Assembly (NCBI GenBank): GCA_046330285.1
Contig: JAXLSX010000001.1
Coordinates: 310,001-374,000 of the forward strand
Length of the DNA: 64,000 nucleotides
Direction: 5' to 3'
Source: RHKX01 sp046330285
GTDB lineage: Bacteria; Actinomycetota; Thermoleophilia; Solirubrobacterales; 70-9
Shown here: one piece after another, positions 44,382 through 53,436 of the stretch
Position numbering within the stretch: position 1 is the first letter of the stretch
Layout of the letters: every line of letters starts with the position of its first letter
The notes under the pieces: model-generated
Databases searched by the model: none
Seen by the model: only the letters and a program-made list of their open reading frames with translations
Told to the model about the DNA's origin: nothing
Position numbers and translations under genes: made by a program

Positions 44382-44921
44382 ATGTCCGCGGTCTCCGGAG
44401 ACCAGCTCGAGGCGGGTCTCGCCCACGTCGCCGCGTCGCCCGCCGAGGCGGGGACGCTCGAGCTGCTCGTGCGCCGCCCCGCGATCGACGAGCGGGAGCT
44501 GCTCGACGGCGGCGAGCTCGACGGCGCGCTCGGCCTCGTCGGCGACAACTGGCCGGACAAGGACGGGGAGCCCGGCGACCCGGAGGCTCAGATCACCGTG
44601 ATGAACGCCCGCGCGGCGGCGCTGATCGCCGACAGCGGCGAGCACGCCGACTGGGCCTGGGCGGGGGATCAGCTCTACGTCGATCTCGACATCGGGATCG
44701 AAAACCTGCCGACCGGCGCCCGGATCGCGATCGGAGACGCCGTCCTCGAGGTGACCGCCGAGCCCCATCTCGGCTGCGGCAAGTTCGCTCGCCGCTTTGG
44801 GGTCGACGCGCTCAAGGTCGTCAACTCCGACGTCGGCCGCCGGATGCGCCTCCGCGGCGTCAACACGAAGGTGATTCAGCCGGGCCGCGTCGCCGTCGGC
44901 GACGAGATCCGCAAGCTCTAG
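44382..44921 (+). CDS. MOSC domain-containing protein
   Basis: A 179-residue protein. The C-terminal half has EPHLGCGKFARRFGVDALK and VNTKVIQPGRVAVGDEI, where the cysteine is the persulfide carrier or molybdenum-cofactor sulfur ligand typical of MOSC. These proteins handle sulfur transfer or reduce N-hydroxylated compounds. It starts at ATG 44382. It is divergent from the phosphodiesterase gene. Confidence 0.85.
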   Translation: MSAVSGDQLEAGLAHVAASPAEAGTLELLVRRPAIDERELLDGGELDGALGLVGDNWPDKDGEPGDPEAQITVMNARAAALIADSGEHADWAWAGDQLYVDLDIGIENLPTGARIAIGDAVLEVTAEPHLGCGKFARRFGVDALKVVNSDVGRRMRLRGVNTKVIQPGRVAVGDEIRKL

Positions 44922-44930
44922 CCGGCCCTC

Positions 44931-46136
44931 CTAGGGAAACGGCGTCAGTGCGCCCTCGGCCGTGCTCCGGTCGACCTCGCCGTTGCGGGCCGGGTGCGGT
45001 TCCGGCTGGGCCTCGGGCTCCTTCCAGGGGCCCGGCTTCGGCCGCTGCTTCCCGCCCGGGAAGGCGAGGCGGAGGATGGTGCGCTGGACGGTTCCCCACT
45101 GCTTGCGGAACGGGCCCGTGTTGTACGGCAGGCCCCACTTCTCGCAGATCGCCCGCACCTTCGGCGCAATCTGGCCGTAGCGCGACGAGGGCATGTCGGG
45201 GTAGAGGTGGTGTTCGACCTGGTAGCCGAGGTTGCCGCTCATCAGGTGGAACAGCGGGCCGCCCTCGATGTTGGCGGCGCCGGTGAGCTGGCGCACGTAC
45301 CAGCCGCCGCGCGACTCGCTGTCGGTCTCCTCCTCGGTGAACGTGTAGGTCTGGTCCGGGAAGTGGCCGCAGAAGATGATCGCGTTCGACCAGATGTTGC
45401 GGACGAGGTTCGCCGTGAAGTTGGCGTAGAGCGTCTTCTTCCACTCGCGGCCGCTCAGCGCCGGGAAGAAGACGTAGTCCTTGAGGATCTGGTTGCGGCC
45501 CTTCTTGCCGATCTCCTTGAGCTCGTCCCTGACCTGCCGCATCGGCTTCTCGCCGCTCTTGATCGCGTCGAAGTCGAGGTCGTGCATCGCGACCCCCCAC
45601 TCGAAGAACAGCATCAGCAGGACGTTGTAGAACGGCTGCGCGAGGTAGACCGGGTGCCACTTCTGGTGCGGGTCGATCCGCATGATCTCGTAGCCGAGGT
45701 CCTTGTCCTTGCCGCGGATGTTCGTGTAGGTGTGATGGACGTAGTTGTGGGAGTGGCGCCAGGCCGAGGCGGGCGAGGCGGTGTCCCAGTCCCACGTCTG
45801 GGAGTTGATGTCGGGATCGTTCATCCAGTCCCACTGGCCGTGCATGACGTTGTGGCCGATCTCCATGTTCTCGAGGATCTTCGCCACCGACAGCCCCGCG
45901 GTCCCGAGGATCCAGGCGGGCTTGTAGCGGGACGCCATCAGGACGACCCGCGAGATGACGACCAGCCGGCGGTGGAACTCGATGACGCCGCGGATGTACT
46001 TGGCGTCGTCCTCGCCGAGGTCGTCGAAGACCTCGTCGTGGATCGCGTCGAACTCCTTCGCGAGCTGCTCGAGCTGCTCGTCGCTGAACCGGCTCAGCGG
46101 GCTCGCGATCTCCTGTCCCTGCGCTTGCGTCGTCAC
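44931..46136 (-). CDS. Fatty acid desaturase (DesA3-like acyl-CoA desaturase)
   Basis: A 401-residue membrane-bound desaturase with the three histidine boxes: GHNVMHGQWDW, WRHSHNYVHHTYTN and QVEHHLYPDMPSSR. These bind two irons and introduce a cis double bond in acyl chains. The gene overlaps by 4 bases the upstream ferredoxin reductase that would supply electrons. The arrangement matches the mycobacterial DesA3/Rv3230c pair that makes oleoyl chains. Hydrophobic segments are moderate in length, and the C-terminal tail is proline-rich. Confidence 0.88.
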   Translation of the reverse strand: MTTQAQGQEIASPLSRFSDEQLEQLAKEFDAIHDEVFDDLGEDDAKYIRGVIEFHRRLVVISRVVLMASRYKPAWILGTAGLSVAKILENMEIGHNVMHGQWDWMNDPDINSQTWDWDTASPASAWRHSHNYVHHTYTNIRGKDKDLGYEIMRIDPHQKWHPVYLAQPFYNVLLMLFFEWGVAMHDLDFDAIKSGEKPMRQVRDELKEIGKKGRNQILKDYVFFPALSGREWKKTLYANFTANLVRNIWSNAIIFCGHFPDQTYTFTEEETDSESRGGWYVRQLTGAANIEGGPLFHLMSGNLGYQVEHHLYPDMPSSRYGQIAPKVRAICEKWGLPYNTGPFRKQWGTVQRTILRLAFPGGKQRPKPGPWKEPEAQPEPHPARNGEVDRSTAEGALTPFP

Positions 46137-47245
46137 AGCTCAACCTCCACGTGTCCCTCCGGTGCGTTGATGCAGATCCGGATCATTTCCCCCTGCTCGC
46201 CATGCACCTCGCCGGTTCGCAGGTCCCTGACCCGCCCCTCGGCGAGCTTGCCGATGCAGGTGTGGCAGATGCCCATCCGGCACCCGAACTGAAGCTTCGC
46301 ACCGGCCTGCTCACCGCCGGCGAGGATCGGCACGCCGGCCTCGCACCTCGCCTCGGTGTCGGTGACGCGGAAGCGGACCGTGCCGCCGGAGCCGTCGGCG
46401 CCGCCACCGATCCGGGGCTGGAAGCGCTCCATGTCGAGCAGCTCGGGATCGCCCTCGGCCTCCCAGTGCTCGGTGATCGAATCGAGCAGCTCGCCCGGGC
46501 CGGAGGCGAGCGTGTGGCGCTCGCGCCAGTCGCCGCAGAGCTCGGCGATCGCACCGGCCCCGAGGCGGTCGCTGCTCTCGGTGAAGTGCTCGTGGCGGAC
46601 ATAGCCGGGATGGCGGTCGGCCATCCCGTTGAGGAGGTCGCCGAAGATCACGCTCTCGGCGCTGCGCTCGCTGTGGACGTGGACGACGTCGCAGGAACCG
46701 GCGGAGTCATCCAGTGCGCCGCGGCGCTCGAGCTCGCGGAGCATGCTCATGATCGGCGTGATCCCGCTCCCGGCGCTGATCAGCAGGAGCCTCTCCGGGA
46801 GCGGGTCGGGGAGGCCGAACGTCCCCTCAACCCCGCCGAGGAAGACGGTCGCCCCCGGCTCGATCCGGCGCGTGAAATGCGGCGACATCCGCCCGTCGGC
46901 GACATGCTTGACGGTGATCGAGATCAGCCCGTCCGGGTGGCCGGGGTCGCTCGTCAGCGAGTAGGCGCGCCAGTGCCGGCGGCCGTCGATCTCGACCCCG
47001 ATCCGCAGGTACTGGCCGGGCTCGTGGCCGGGCCAGTCGAAGGCCGGTCGGATGACGATCGTCGAGGCCTCCGGCGTCTCCGGCTGGATCCGCTCGATCC
47101 GGCCGCGGAGCTCCTTGGTCGACCACATCGGGTTGATGAGCTCGATGTAGTCGTCCGGCAGCAGCGGCGTCGTCAGCCCGCGCGCACCGCGGAGCAGCCG
47201 CTTGTGGAGCGGTGAGACCTCGGGTGCGACGCCGCGCTCAACCAT
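46133..47245 (-). CDS. Ferredoxin-NADP reductase-like electron donor to desaturase
   Basis: A 370-residue protein with three parts. An FAD domain (YLRIGVEIDGRRHWRAYSLTS) is followed by an NAD(P) domain (LLLISAGSGITPIMSML) and a plant-type 2Fe-2S domain (KLQFGCRMGICHTCIGKL, with the fourth cysteine in MIRICINAPEG). It passes electrons from NADPH to the desaturase encoded just downstream, and they overlap by 4 bases. I place the start at ATG 47245: the -10 box lies only about eight bases upstream, so the mRNA is likely leaderless. Confidence 0.88.
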   Translation of the reverse strand: MVERGVAPEVSPLHKRLLRGARGLTTPLLPDDYIELINPMWSTKELRGRIERIQPETPEASTIVIRPAFDWPGHEPGQYLRIGVEIDGRRHWRAYSLTSDPGHPDGLISITVKHVADGRMSPHFTRRIEPGATVFLGGVEGTFGLPDPLPERLLLISAGSGITPIMSMLRELERRGALDDSAGSCDVVHVHSERSAESVIFGDLLNGMADRHPGYVRHEHFTESSDRLGAGAIAELCGDWRERHTLASGPGELLDSITEHWEAEGDPELLDMERFQPRIGGGADGSGGTVRFRVTDTEARCEAGVPILAGGEQAGAKLQFGCRMGICHTCIGKLAEGRVRDLRTGEVHGEQGEMIRICINAPEGHVEVEL

Positions 47246-47252
47246 TCGCCAC

Positions 47253-47291
47253 AAAGTAATGCGACATCGTTTGATGTCAAGAGACACCAAA
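47253..47291 (-). promoter_or_regulatory. Promoter and palindromic operator of the desaturase operon
   Basis: On the minus strand TTGACA (47275-47280) and TACTTT (47253-47258) form a promoter with a 16-base spacer. TTTGATGTC (47270-47278) and GACACCAAA (47283-47291) form a 9-base inverted repeat with one mismatch, spaced by four bases, overlapping the -35 box. This placement suggests repression by a TetR-like lipid-responsive regulator, none of which is encoded nearby. Confidence 0.5.
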
Positions 47292-47319
47292 CACGGGAAT
47301 TTGGCAACCTAGTACGCGG

Positions 47320-47910
47320 TCAGCGGAGGATCCGCAGGCCCTCGTACTTCTCGCCGGCGCGGCGGTTCCGGCTGATCGCCAGCCAGATCAGCGCGACGAG
47401 GGCGACGAGCGAGACCGGCGGCACGAACAGGCTCAGCGCCGCGAGGACGATCCCGGCTCCGGCGAAGGCGACGATCATGAAGTTGGCGGCGTCCGCCTCC
47501 TTGCTGCCCGGCTCGTTCCCCTTCGCCCGCTCGAGCGCGCCCGACAGGACCGACATCGAGACGTTCGCGGCGAAGGCGGCGGCGATCGCGCCGATCACGA
47601 TGCCGATGATCGCGTGCTCGCCCTCCTCCGCCAGCGAGGCGGCGCCGACGATCGCGCCGATCGCGGCGAGGACGGCGATCGAGGGCCCGCGCATCGCGTC
47701 GCGGCCGCGGGCGAACATGAAGACGACGACGATCGCCAGCAGCGTGACCAAGAACCAGGTCTCCGAGAGGAAGCGGTAGTCGGTGCCGTCGGGGTGGATC
47801 CCGGAGCCGAGCGCCGCCATCGCGGCGATGAACAGCGCCGCGATCGGGCCGCCGACACCGACGGCGAGCGCGAGGCCGAGCCCCTGACAGATCGCCATGA
47901 ACAGGTCCAT
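47320..47910 (-). CDS. Integral membrane protein, DUF4126-like
   Basis: A 196-residue protein with five or so hydrophobic helices (LGLALAVGVGGPIAALFIA, WFLVTLLAIVVVFMFARG, IGIVIGAIAAAFAANVSMSV, IVLAALSLFVPPVSLVALVA). Order and Gly/Ala-rich content resemble DUF4126 proteins of unknown function. It is divergent from the aminotransferase gene. Confidence 0.65.
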   Translation of the reverse strand: MDLFMAICQGLGLALAVGVGGPIAALFIAAMAALGSGIHPDGTDYRFLSETWFLVTLLAIVVVFMFARGRDAMRGPSIAVLAAIGAIVGAASLAEEGEHAIIGIVIGAIAAAFAANVSMSVLSGALERAKGNEPGSKEADAANFMIVAFAGAGIVLAALSLFVPPVSLVALVALIWLAISRNRRAGEKYEGLRILR

Positions 47911-47941
47911 CTGCGGGCGCAGCCTAGTTCATACTCATGCG

Positions 47942-49390
47942 ATGGACCCCGCCCGTCCAAGCGGCGACGCCGGAACCGAATCCGGGCGCCGGCCGCACCG
48001 CCGCTCGCACACGACGTCCTCCGACGTCGCCCGCTACGCGGGCCTGTTCGCCCAGCGGACGACCGTGATGCGGTCCTCGGCGATGCGCGACCTGATGGAG
48101 ATCACGTCGCGGCCCGAGGTGATCTCGCTCGCCGGCGGCTTCCCCGACACCTCGACCTTCCCGCCGGAGTCGTTCGCGGCGCAGATGACCCGGATCGCCC
48201 AGGAGTCCAGCGCGAAGGCGCTCCAGTACGGGCCGACCGAGGGGTTCGCCGAGACCAGGGCCGTGATCGAGGAGGTGATGCGGGCCGAGGACATGCGACC
48301 CGACCCCGAGGACATCGTCGTCACGTCCGGCGGCCAGCAGGCGCTCGATCTGATCTGCAAGGCGCTGATCGATCCCGGCGACGTCGTCATCGCCGAGGGC
48401 CCGACCTACCCCGGCGCGGTTCCGGTCTTCTGCTCCTACGAGGCCGACACCCGCCAGGTCGAGATGGACGACGAGGGGATGCGGATCGACCTGCTCGAGG
48501 AGCTCCTCGCCGACCTCGACGCCGCCGGCAAGCGGCCGAAGTTCATCTACTCGGTGCCGACCTTCCAGAACCCGGGCGGCGTGACGCTCTCGCTCGAACG
48601 GCGGCGGCGCCTGGTCGAGATCGCCCGCGAGCGGGAGATCATGCTCGTCGAGGACAACCCCTACGGCCTGCTCCGGTTCGAGGGCGAGCCGCTGCCGACG
48701 CTCTACTCGCTCGACGGCGGCGACTTCGTGCTCTACATGGGAACGTTCTCGAAGATCCTCTCCCCCGGGATCCGGATCGGCTGGGTCTGCGCGCCGCCTC
48801 CGGTCCGCGCCAAGCTGGTGCTCGGCAAGCAGGCCGCCGACCTCTGCACGTCGACACTGAGCCAGTTCTTCGTCCGCGAGTACTTCGGCGAGGGCCGCTG
48901 GCTCGACTACGTCGCCGAGCTCCGCGACGTCTACCGCTCCCGGCGCGGGGCGATGCTCCGCGCCCTGGCGAGCTACTTCCCGCGGCAGGCGGGCTGGTCG
49001 GAGCCGGAGGGCGGGCTGTTCGTCTGGGCGACGCTGCCCGACTACATCGACACGACCGACCTGCTGGCGAAGGCGCTGCGCGAGAACGTCGCCTTCGTCC
49101 CCGGCGAGGCGGCGTTCGTCGACGGCCGCGGCAGCGGCTCGATGCGGCTCAACTTCTCCGCCCAGACCGAGGATGAGATCGCCGAGGGGATCCGCCGGAT
49201 CGGAGCCGTGGTCGGCGAGCAGGTCGGCCTCTACGAGACGATGACCGGGAGCTTCGAGGTTGTCCGGCCGCCGGATGACCCGTCCGCGTCCTCCGCTTCG
49301 CGTCCGGGCGCGGACGCGCCACGAACGGCTGAGGATCCCCCCACCGGCGAGGTGCTGCCGTTCCAGAGGCGACCGCCCGACGACCGATGA
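47942..49390 (+). CDS. PLP-dependent aminotransferase (LysN/2-aminoadipate type)
   Basis: A 482-residue fold-type I aminotransferase. Visible are VISLAGGFPDTSTFPP, QYGPTEGFAETR, VTSGGQQALDLICKAL, FQNPGGVTLS and the PLP lysine in YMGTFSKILSPGIRIGW. This order is typical of the LysN/MocR-like subgroup acting on 2-aminoadipate, aromatic or branched-chain amino acids. The C-terminal 60 residues are a disordered extension. A CATACT box at 47930-47935 lies seven bases before the ATG, so this message may be leaderless. It overlaps ddl by 4 bases. Confidence 0.88.
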   Translation: MDPARPSGDAGTESGRRPHRRSHTTSSDVARYAGLFAQRTTVMRSSAMRDLMEITSRPEVISLAGGFPDTSTFPPESFAAQMTRIAQESSAKALQYGPTEGFAETRAVIEEVMRAEDMRPDPEDIVVTSGGQQALDLICKALIDPGDVVIAEGPTYPGAVPVFCSYEADTRQVEMDDEGMRIDLLEELLADLDAAGKRPKFIYSVPTFQNPGGVTLSLERRRRLVEIAREREIMLVEDNPYGLLRFEGEPLPTLYSLDGGDFVLYMGTFSKILSPGIRIGWVCAPPPVRAKLVLGKQAADLCTSTLSQFFVREYFGEGRWLDYVAELRDVYRSRRGAMLRALASYFPRQAGWSEPEGGLFVWATLPDYIDTTDLLAKALRENVAFVPGEAAFVDGRGSGSMRLNFSAQTEDEIAEGIRRIGAVVGEQVGLYETMTGSFEVVRPPDDPSASSASRPGADAPRTAEDPPTGEVLPFQRRPPDDR

Positions 49391-50316
49391 GGGTTGCGGT
49401 GCTGAAAGGCGGGCGCTCGCTCGAGCGCGTCGTCTCGCTCCAGTCCGGAGCCCGGGTCGAGGACGCCGTCGCGGCGCTCGGCCACGAGGTCGTCCCGATC
49501 GACGCCGACGAGACCCTCGTCGCCCGGCTCAAGGAGGAGGAGCCCAACGTCGCCTTCATCGCGCTGCACGGTCCCGGCGGCGAGGACGGGACGGTCCAGT
49601 CGCTGCTCGAGCTCCTCGGCATCCCCTACACCGGCCCCGGCGTCGGGGCGAGCGTCCTCTGCATGGACAAGGTTCAGTCCAAGCACCGGATGCGGGCCGC
49701 CGGCATCCCGACGCCGGACTGGGTCGCATTCGGCGCCGCCGCCTTCCGCGAGCTCGGCGCCGCCGACGCCTTCGCCGAGATCGAGGCCGGCCTCGGCCTG
49801 CCGTTGGTCGTGAAACCGGCGTCGCAGGGCTCGGCCCTCGGCGTCCGCTTCGCCGGCACCGCCGAGGCGGTCCCCGCCGCCCTGGTCGCCGCGCTCAGCT
49901 ACGACGACCGCGTCCTGATCGAGCGTCACGTCGCCGGCCGTGAGCTCGCCGTCTCCGTCCTCGACGGCGAGGCGCTGCCGATCGTCGAGGCGATCCCCGA
50001 GCAGGCCGACGCCTTCAACTACGAGGCCCGCTACGAGATCGGCCGCACCCGCTACGAGTGCCCGGCGGACCTCGGGCTCGCCGAGGCCGGCGCCGTCGCC
50101 GACGTCGCGCTCCGGACCTGGGAGACGCTCGGCTGCGAGGGCTTCGCCCGGGTCGACGTCATGCTCGGCACCGGCGAAGTCGGTCCGCAGGTCCTCGAGG
50201 TCAACTCGGTCCCCGGCCTCACCGACACGTCGCTGCTGCCGATGGCGGCAGAGGCCGCGGGAATCTCCTTCGAGCGCTTCGTCGATCGGGCGCTCGAGCT
50301 GGCGCTGCGCGACTGA
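49387..50316 (+). CDS. ddl: D-alanine--D-alanine ligase
   Basis: A 309-residue ATP-grasp ligase. It shows AVLKGGRSLERVVSLQSG, the GIPYTGPGVGASVLCMDK loop, LPLVVKPASQGSALGV, and the metal-binding end FARVDVMLGTGEVGPQVLEVN with NSVPGLTDTSLLP. It joins two D-alanines for peptidoglycan precursors. The loop reads GGRSLER rather than the usual GGxSxEH, a minor variant. The start overlaps the upstream aminotransferase stop. Confidence 0.9.
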   Translation: MRVAVLKGGRSLERVVSLQSGARVEDAVAALGHEVVPIDADETLVARLKEEEPNVAFIALHGPGGEDGTVQSLLELLGIPYTGPGVGASVLCMDKVQSKHRMRAAGIPTPDWVAFGAAAFRELGAADAFAEIEAGLGLPLVVKPASQGSALGVRFAGTAEAVPAALVAALSYDDRVLIERHVAGRELAVSVLDGEALPIVEAIPEQADAFNYEARYEIGRTRYECPADLGLAEAGAVADVALRTWETLGCEGFARVDVMLGTGEVGPQVLEVNSVPGLTDTSLLPMAAEAAGISFERFVDRALELALRD

Positions 50317-50480
50317 TCCGCTTTTCGCCGCGATTGCGGCACCGAAGTGGCGCATTCGCTTGCCACGTGTGACGGCGTGGGCGTCAGTGTTTCTTGCGGT
50401 GAGGGGTCGTGGGCGACAGATCACGGACGAGGCGGGACGACAGGGCCTCCACGCTGGCGCGATGGGTCGCCGCCGATTTG

Positions 50481-50552
50481 GTACCCAGGGGTACTCCCCG
50501 ATCGGGGCGGGTTTCGCGCTCACCACCGTTCTCGGGAGTACCCAGGGGTACT
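50481..50552. promoter_or_regulatory. Twin palindromes GTACCC-AG-GGGTAC
   Basis: The 15-base sequence GTACCCAGGGGTACT occurs at 50481-50495 and again at 50538-50552, 57 bases apart. Each is a perfect inverted repeat with 6- or 7-base arms and a 2-base centre. They lie 40-110 bases before a ribbon-helix-helix-like gene and are strong candidates for paired operators. Confidence 0.6.
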
Positions 50553-50591
50553 ACGTCGGCGAAGGGCCTCAGCCGCTTCGGAGGTCAGTCG

Positions 50592-50936
50592 GTGGCCGGT
50601 GAGGGCGACGAGTATTGGGAATGGCTGCTGCGGGCGGCTCCGTACCACGGATCCGTCGAGAAGCTGCGCGATGCCACAGACGTGCCGGGGTGGCGGCAGA
50701 TCGAGGCGGCGAAAGCTCGGGCGGCCGAGCTTGCGGGCAGAGCGCCGCGCTCGGTGGCCGCCACTGCCGGGAACGACCGTGGTCGCGGACACCGCCAGGT
50801 GAACGTGAAGCTGGCGCCCGTCGATTTCGAGCTGCTCTGCAGCCTCGCCGTGGGTGAGGACGTCGCGCCCTCGACGATGGCGCGGATGCTGTTGCGGCGC
50901 GCGCTGGCTCAGGCCGCCGTCGACGGGACTACTTGA
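50592..50936 (+). CDS. Ribbon-helix-helix-like DNA-binding protein
   Basis: A 114-residue protein in two parts. Residues 1-50 are helical and unrecognised (DEYWEWLLRAAPYHGSVEKL). Residues 70-112, HRQVNVKLAPVDFELLCSLA followed by STMARMLLRRALAQA, fit a ribbon-helix-helix fold. It starts at GTG 50592; longer frames upstream run through the palindromes and have no conserved character. It probably regulates its own gene, and perhaps others, via the twin palindromes. Its 3' end overlaps the convergent propeller gene by 8 bases. Confidence 0.65.
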   Translation: MAGEGDEYWEWLLRAAPYHGSVEKLRDATDVPGWRQIEAAKARAAELAGRAPRSVAATAGNDRGRGHRQVNVKLAPVDFELLCSLAVGEDVAPSTMARMLLRRALAQAAVDGTT

Positions 50937-52284
50937 CCTTGATCGTCTTTTTCGCGATCGCCTGCTTGCCGCCGTTGCAGTAGGGCGTCACACCGGCGCT
51001 CACGTACTTAGTCGAGCAGCCGTCCTGGGTCCGCAGCGTCAGCTTGACCTTGTACCTGCCGGGCTTGCTGTAGGCGTGCTTGACCTTGTCGCGGAAGGTG
51101 TCGTCCTTGGTGCCGTCGCCGAATTTCCAGAGGTACTCGATTCCGTTCTTGGAACGCGAAGCGCTTGCGTTGAACGAGAGCTGCTCGTGGGTGGTTGCGT
51201 GCTTCGGCGGCTTGAACTTCGCCTTCGGCGCCTGGTCGGGCCCGGTGACGATCGACTGGAAGTCGCCGTGGTTCTCGAACGAGAACCCGGTCGGGCTTCC
51301 GGGCGCTCCTTGGGAGTCGAGCTCGACCACGTCGATCTCGGCGCCGGGGTTCTGCTCGTAGAGGTAGCGCCCGGCGGGATCGATGGCTAGGGCGGTGATG
51401 CTCGACGGCGCGTCGTAGGGGGAGAGCGCCTGCTCGGTCAGGGTCCCGTGGGCGCCGACGTCGTAGACCGCCACCTTGTCGTCCTGGTAGGCGCCGACGT
51501 AGACGTTGCGGCCGTTCGGCGAGACGGTGACGCTGAACGGATTGCCGCCCGCCGGGTAGGGCGAGCCGGCGAGCTCGTCGAGCGCACCGCTGCTCGAGAT
51601 CGCGAAGGCGTTGAGGGTTCCGTCGTCACGATTGCCCGCGTAGATCGTCTTCCCGTTGGGTGCGATCGCGATCGCGAAGGCACCGCCGGGTCCTGGCGTC
51701 GGCGAGCTCGACAGCTCCGTCAGGGAGCCGTTCTTCGCGATCCGGAAGCCGTGAAGGCTCCCGCCCGAGGTGTCGGTGGCTGCGTAGAGGTACTTGCCGT
51801 TCGGAGTCACCGCCAGACCCGTCGGCGCGGCGACGGGCACCGAGCCCTGGCCGGTGGGTGAGATCGCGCCGTTCTTCGCGACCTTGAACCCGAAGATCGC
51901 GGGCGGCAGGTTCGCCGATGCGTAGACGAACTTGCCGTTCGTGGACGGCGTCACCCCGTAAGGGCTGGTCCCAGTCGGCTGCGGCGAGCCCGCCGAGGGC
52001 GTCAGGTGGGCGCGCGAGTCGACGCGAAACGCCCGCAGCGAGCCGGCGGTGTCGACGCCGAAGAGGTTTCTCCCGTCCGGCGACATGGCCAGGCCCTCGA
52101 GCGACGCCGCCCCGGTGGTGAACGGCGAGTGCGAGCTCTCGGTCAAGCCGCCGTTGACACGGGCGCCGAAGCCGAGATCGCCGTCCTCGAAGCCGCCGGC
52201 GTAGACGAACTGAAAAGCGGCGGCCGGCGCGGCGCCGATCAGCGCCGCCAGAACCACCGCTGCCGCGACGAGCATGCGCTTCAT
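50929..52284 (-). CDS. Secreted beta-propeller protein with PKD domain
   Basis: A 451-residue protein with a signal peptide (LVAAAVVLAALIGAAPAAAF). Residues 30-330 are a seven-bladed propeller of the lactonase/YncE type, with repeated blade motifs such as LAMSPDGRNLFGV, LAVTPNGKYLYAA, IAIAPNGKTIYAG and VTVSPNGRNVYVG. A PKD-like domain follows (LSFNASASRSKNGIEYLWKFGDG). GGGGAGGAG before the ATG at 52284 supports the start. It could bind a surface ligand; enzymatic lactonase activity is not established. Confidence 0.8.
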   Translation of the reverse strand: MKRMLVAAAVVLAALIGAAPAAAFQFVYAGGFEDGDLGFGARVNGGLTESSHSPFTTGAASLEGLAMSPDGRNLFGVDTAGSLRAFRVDSRAHLTPSAGSPQPTGTSPYGVTPSTNGKFVYASANLPPAIFGFKVAKNGAISPTGQGSVPVAAPTGLAVTPNGKYLYAATDTSGGSLHGFRIAKNGSLTELSSSPTPGPGGAFAIAIAPNGKTIYAGNRDDGTLNAFAISSSGALDELAGSPYPAGGNPFSVTVSPNGRNVYVGAYQDDKVAVYDVGAHGTLTEQALSPYDAPSSITALAIDPAGRYLYEQNPGAEIDVVELDSQGAPGSPTGFSFENHGDFQSIVTGPDQAPKAKFKPPKHATTHEQLSFNASASRSKNGIEYLWKFGDGTKDDTFRDKVKHAYSKPGRYKVKLTLRTQDGCSTKYVSAGVTPYCNGGKQAIAKKTIKVK

Positions 52285-52367
52285 CAGAGATCTCCTCCCC
52301 CGATCGCGCGCCACACCTCTTGTGACGGACGCAACGAATGAGACCACATCTGCGTCGGCTTTTCCAG

Positions 52368-52805
52368 CTAGAGATGCACCGGGTTCATGTCGCCCCACCG
52401 CTCGTCGAGGTAGGCGACCACGAGGCTGCGGTGGCACTGCGCGGCATCGGCCTCGCTGCAGAGGAGTGCGGTCGGGCGCTCGAAGTCGCCGCGGTCGAGG
52501 ACGTCCTCGACGGCCCGCTCGGCGAGCAGGGCGGTGAAGGCGGGGGCGAAATCCTCCCAGCTGCCCTTCTGCTTCTTGAACGCATCCATGATCTCGGCCG
52601 TGGGGGCGAGTCGCGGATCGTGCTCGTAGTCGGCGCCGATCAGCTCGCGCAGGAAGTACGGGAGGTCGCGCGCCTTCGCGAAGCCGGCGAGCTGGGAGTC
52701 GTTGCGGAGGCGGATGTCGAGGACGCGGACGACACCGGCGTCGGCGAGGCGGTCGAAGAAGTGCTCGGCGGTGGTCTGCGTGAAACCGATGGTGAAGACA
52801 TCCAT
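52368..52805 (-). CDS. DUF488 family protein
   Basis: A 145-residue protein: VFTIGFTQTTAEHFFDRL at the start, LDIRLRNDSQLAGFAKARDL in the middle, and LLCSEADAAQCHRSLVVAYL with the conserved Cys-x-x-x-x-x-x-CHR near the C-terminus. DUF488 proteins are widespread and uncharacterised. It is 13 bases downstream of the bifunctional nuclease gene on the same strand. Confidence 0.85.
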   Translation of the reverse strand: MDVFTIGFTQTTAEHFFDRLADAGVVRVLDIRLRNDSQLAGFAKARDLPYFLRELIGADYEHDPRLAPTAEIMDAFKKQKGSWEDFAPAFTALLAERAVEDVLDRGDFERPTALLCSEADAAQCHRSLVVAYLDERWGDMNPVHL

Positions 52806-52818
52806 CGGTGGCGCCCTG

Positions 52819-53319
52819 TCAGTCCTCTTGAGGTGGCTCGTCGGCGCCGCCGGCGAAGTCCTCCGGCGTCACTTCGTCGAGGAAGTCCTTGAACTTCTCG
52901 ACGACCTCCTCCTGGTCCTCGACCTCATGCTCGAACTCGATCGAGGACTCCTCGATGACCTCCTCGGCGGCGTAGATCGGCGCGTCGCAGCGGACCGCGA
53001 GGGCGAGGGCGTCGGACGGACGCGAGTCGATCTCGACCTCGGTGCCGTCGACCGAGAGGGTGATGGTCGCGTAGAAGGTGTTGTCGCGGAGCTCGGTGAC
53101 CGCGACCCGCTCGCACTTGGCGTCGATGTTGTCGAGGACGTCGGCCATCAGGTCGTGCGTCATCGGCCGCGGGGTGCTCGCGCCCTGCAGCTTCATCAGG
53201 ATCGCCGCGGCCTCCGGATGCCCGATCCAGATCGGCAGGAAGCGGTTCCCGTCGGACGTCTTCAGCAACACGATCGGCTGCTTGCCGACCATGTCGAAGC
53301 TGACGCCGTAGATCTGCAT
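52819..53319 (-). CDS. Bifunctional nuclease family protein (DUF151)
   Basis: A 166-residue protein. The DUF151 core is clear: LLKTSDGNRFLPIWIGHPEAAAI, RPMTHDLMADVLDNI and VEIDSRPSDALALAVRCDAPI. The C-terminus is acidic, ending EDFAGGADEPPQED. Related proteins have been reported to have DNase and RNase activity in plants. The start is the ATG at 53319, eleven bases from the tRNA gene. Confidence 0.87.
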   Translation of the reverse strand: MQIYGVSFDMVGKQPIVLLKTSDGNRFLPIWIGHPEAAAILMKLQGASTPRPMTHDLMADVLDNIDAKCERVAVTELRDNTFYATITLSVDGTEVEIDSRPSDALALAVRCDAPIYAAEEVIEESSIEFEHEVEDQEEVVEKFKDFLDEVTPEDFAGGADEPPQED

Positions 53320-53329
53320 TCGTTGCAAG

Positions 53330-53403
<74 letters not shown>

Positions 53404-53436
53404 GCGGTCGCGGATTCTAGACAGAGCGGGGACCGC

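Noticed and set aside
44097..44768. Minus-strand frame opposite the MOSC gene
   Set aside because: It is antisense to a clear MOSC domain and carries no motif.
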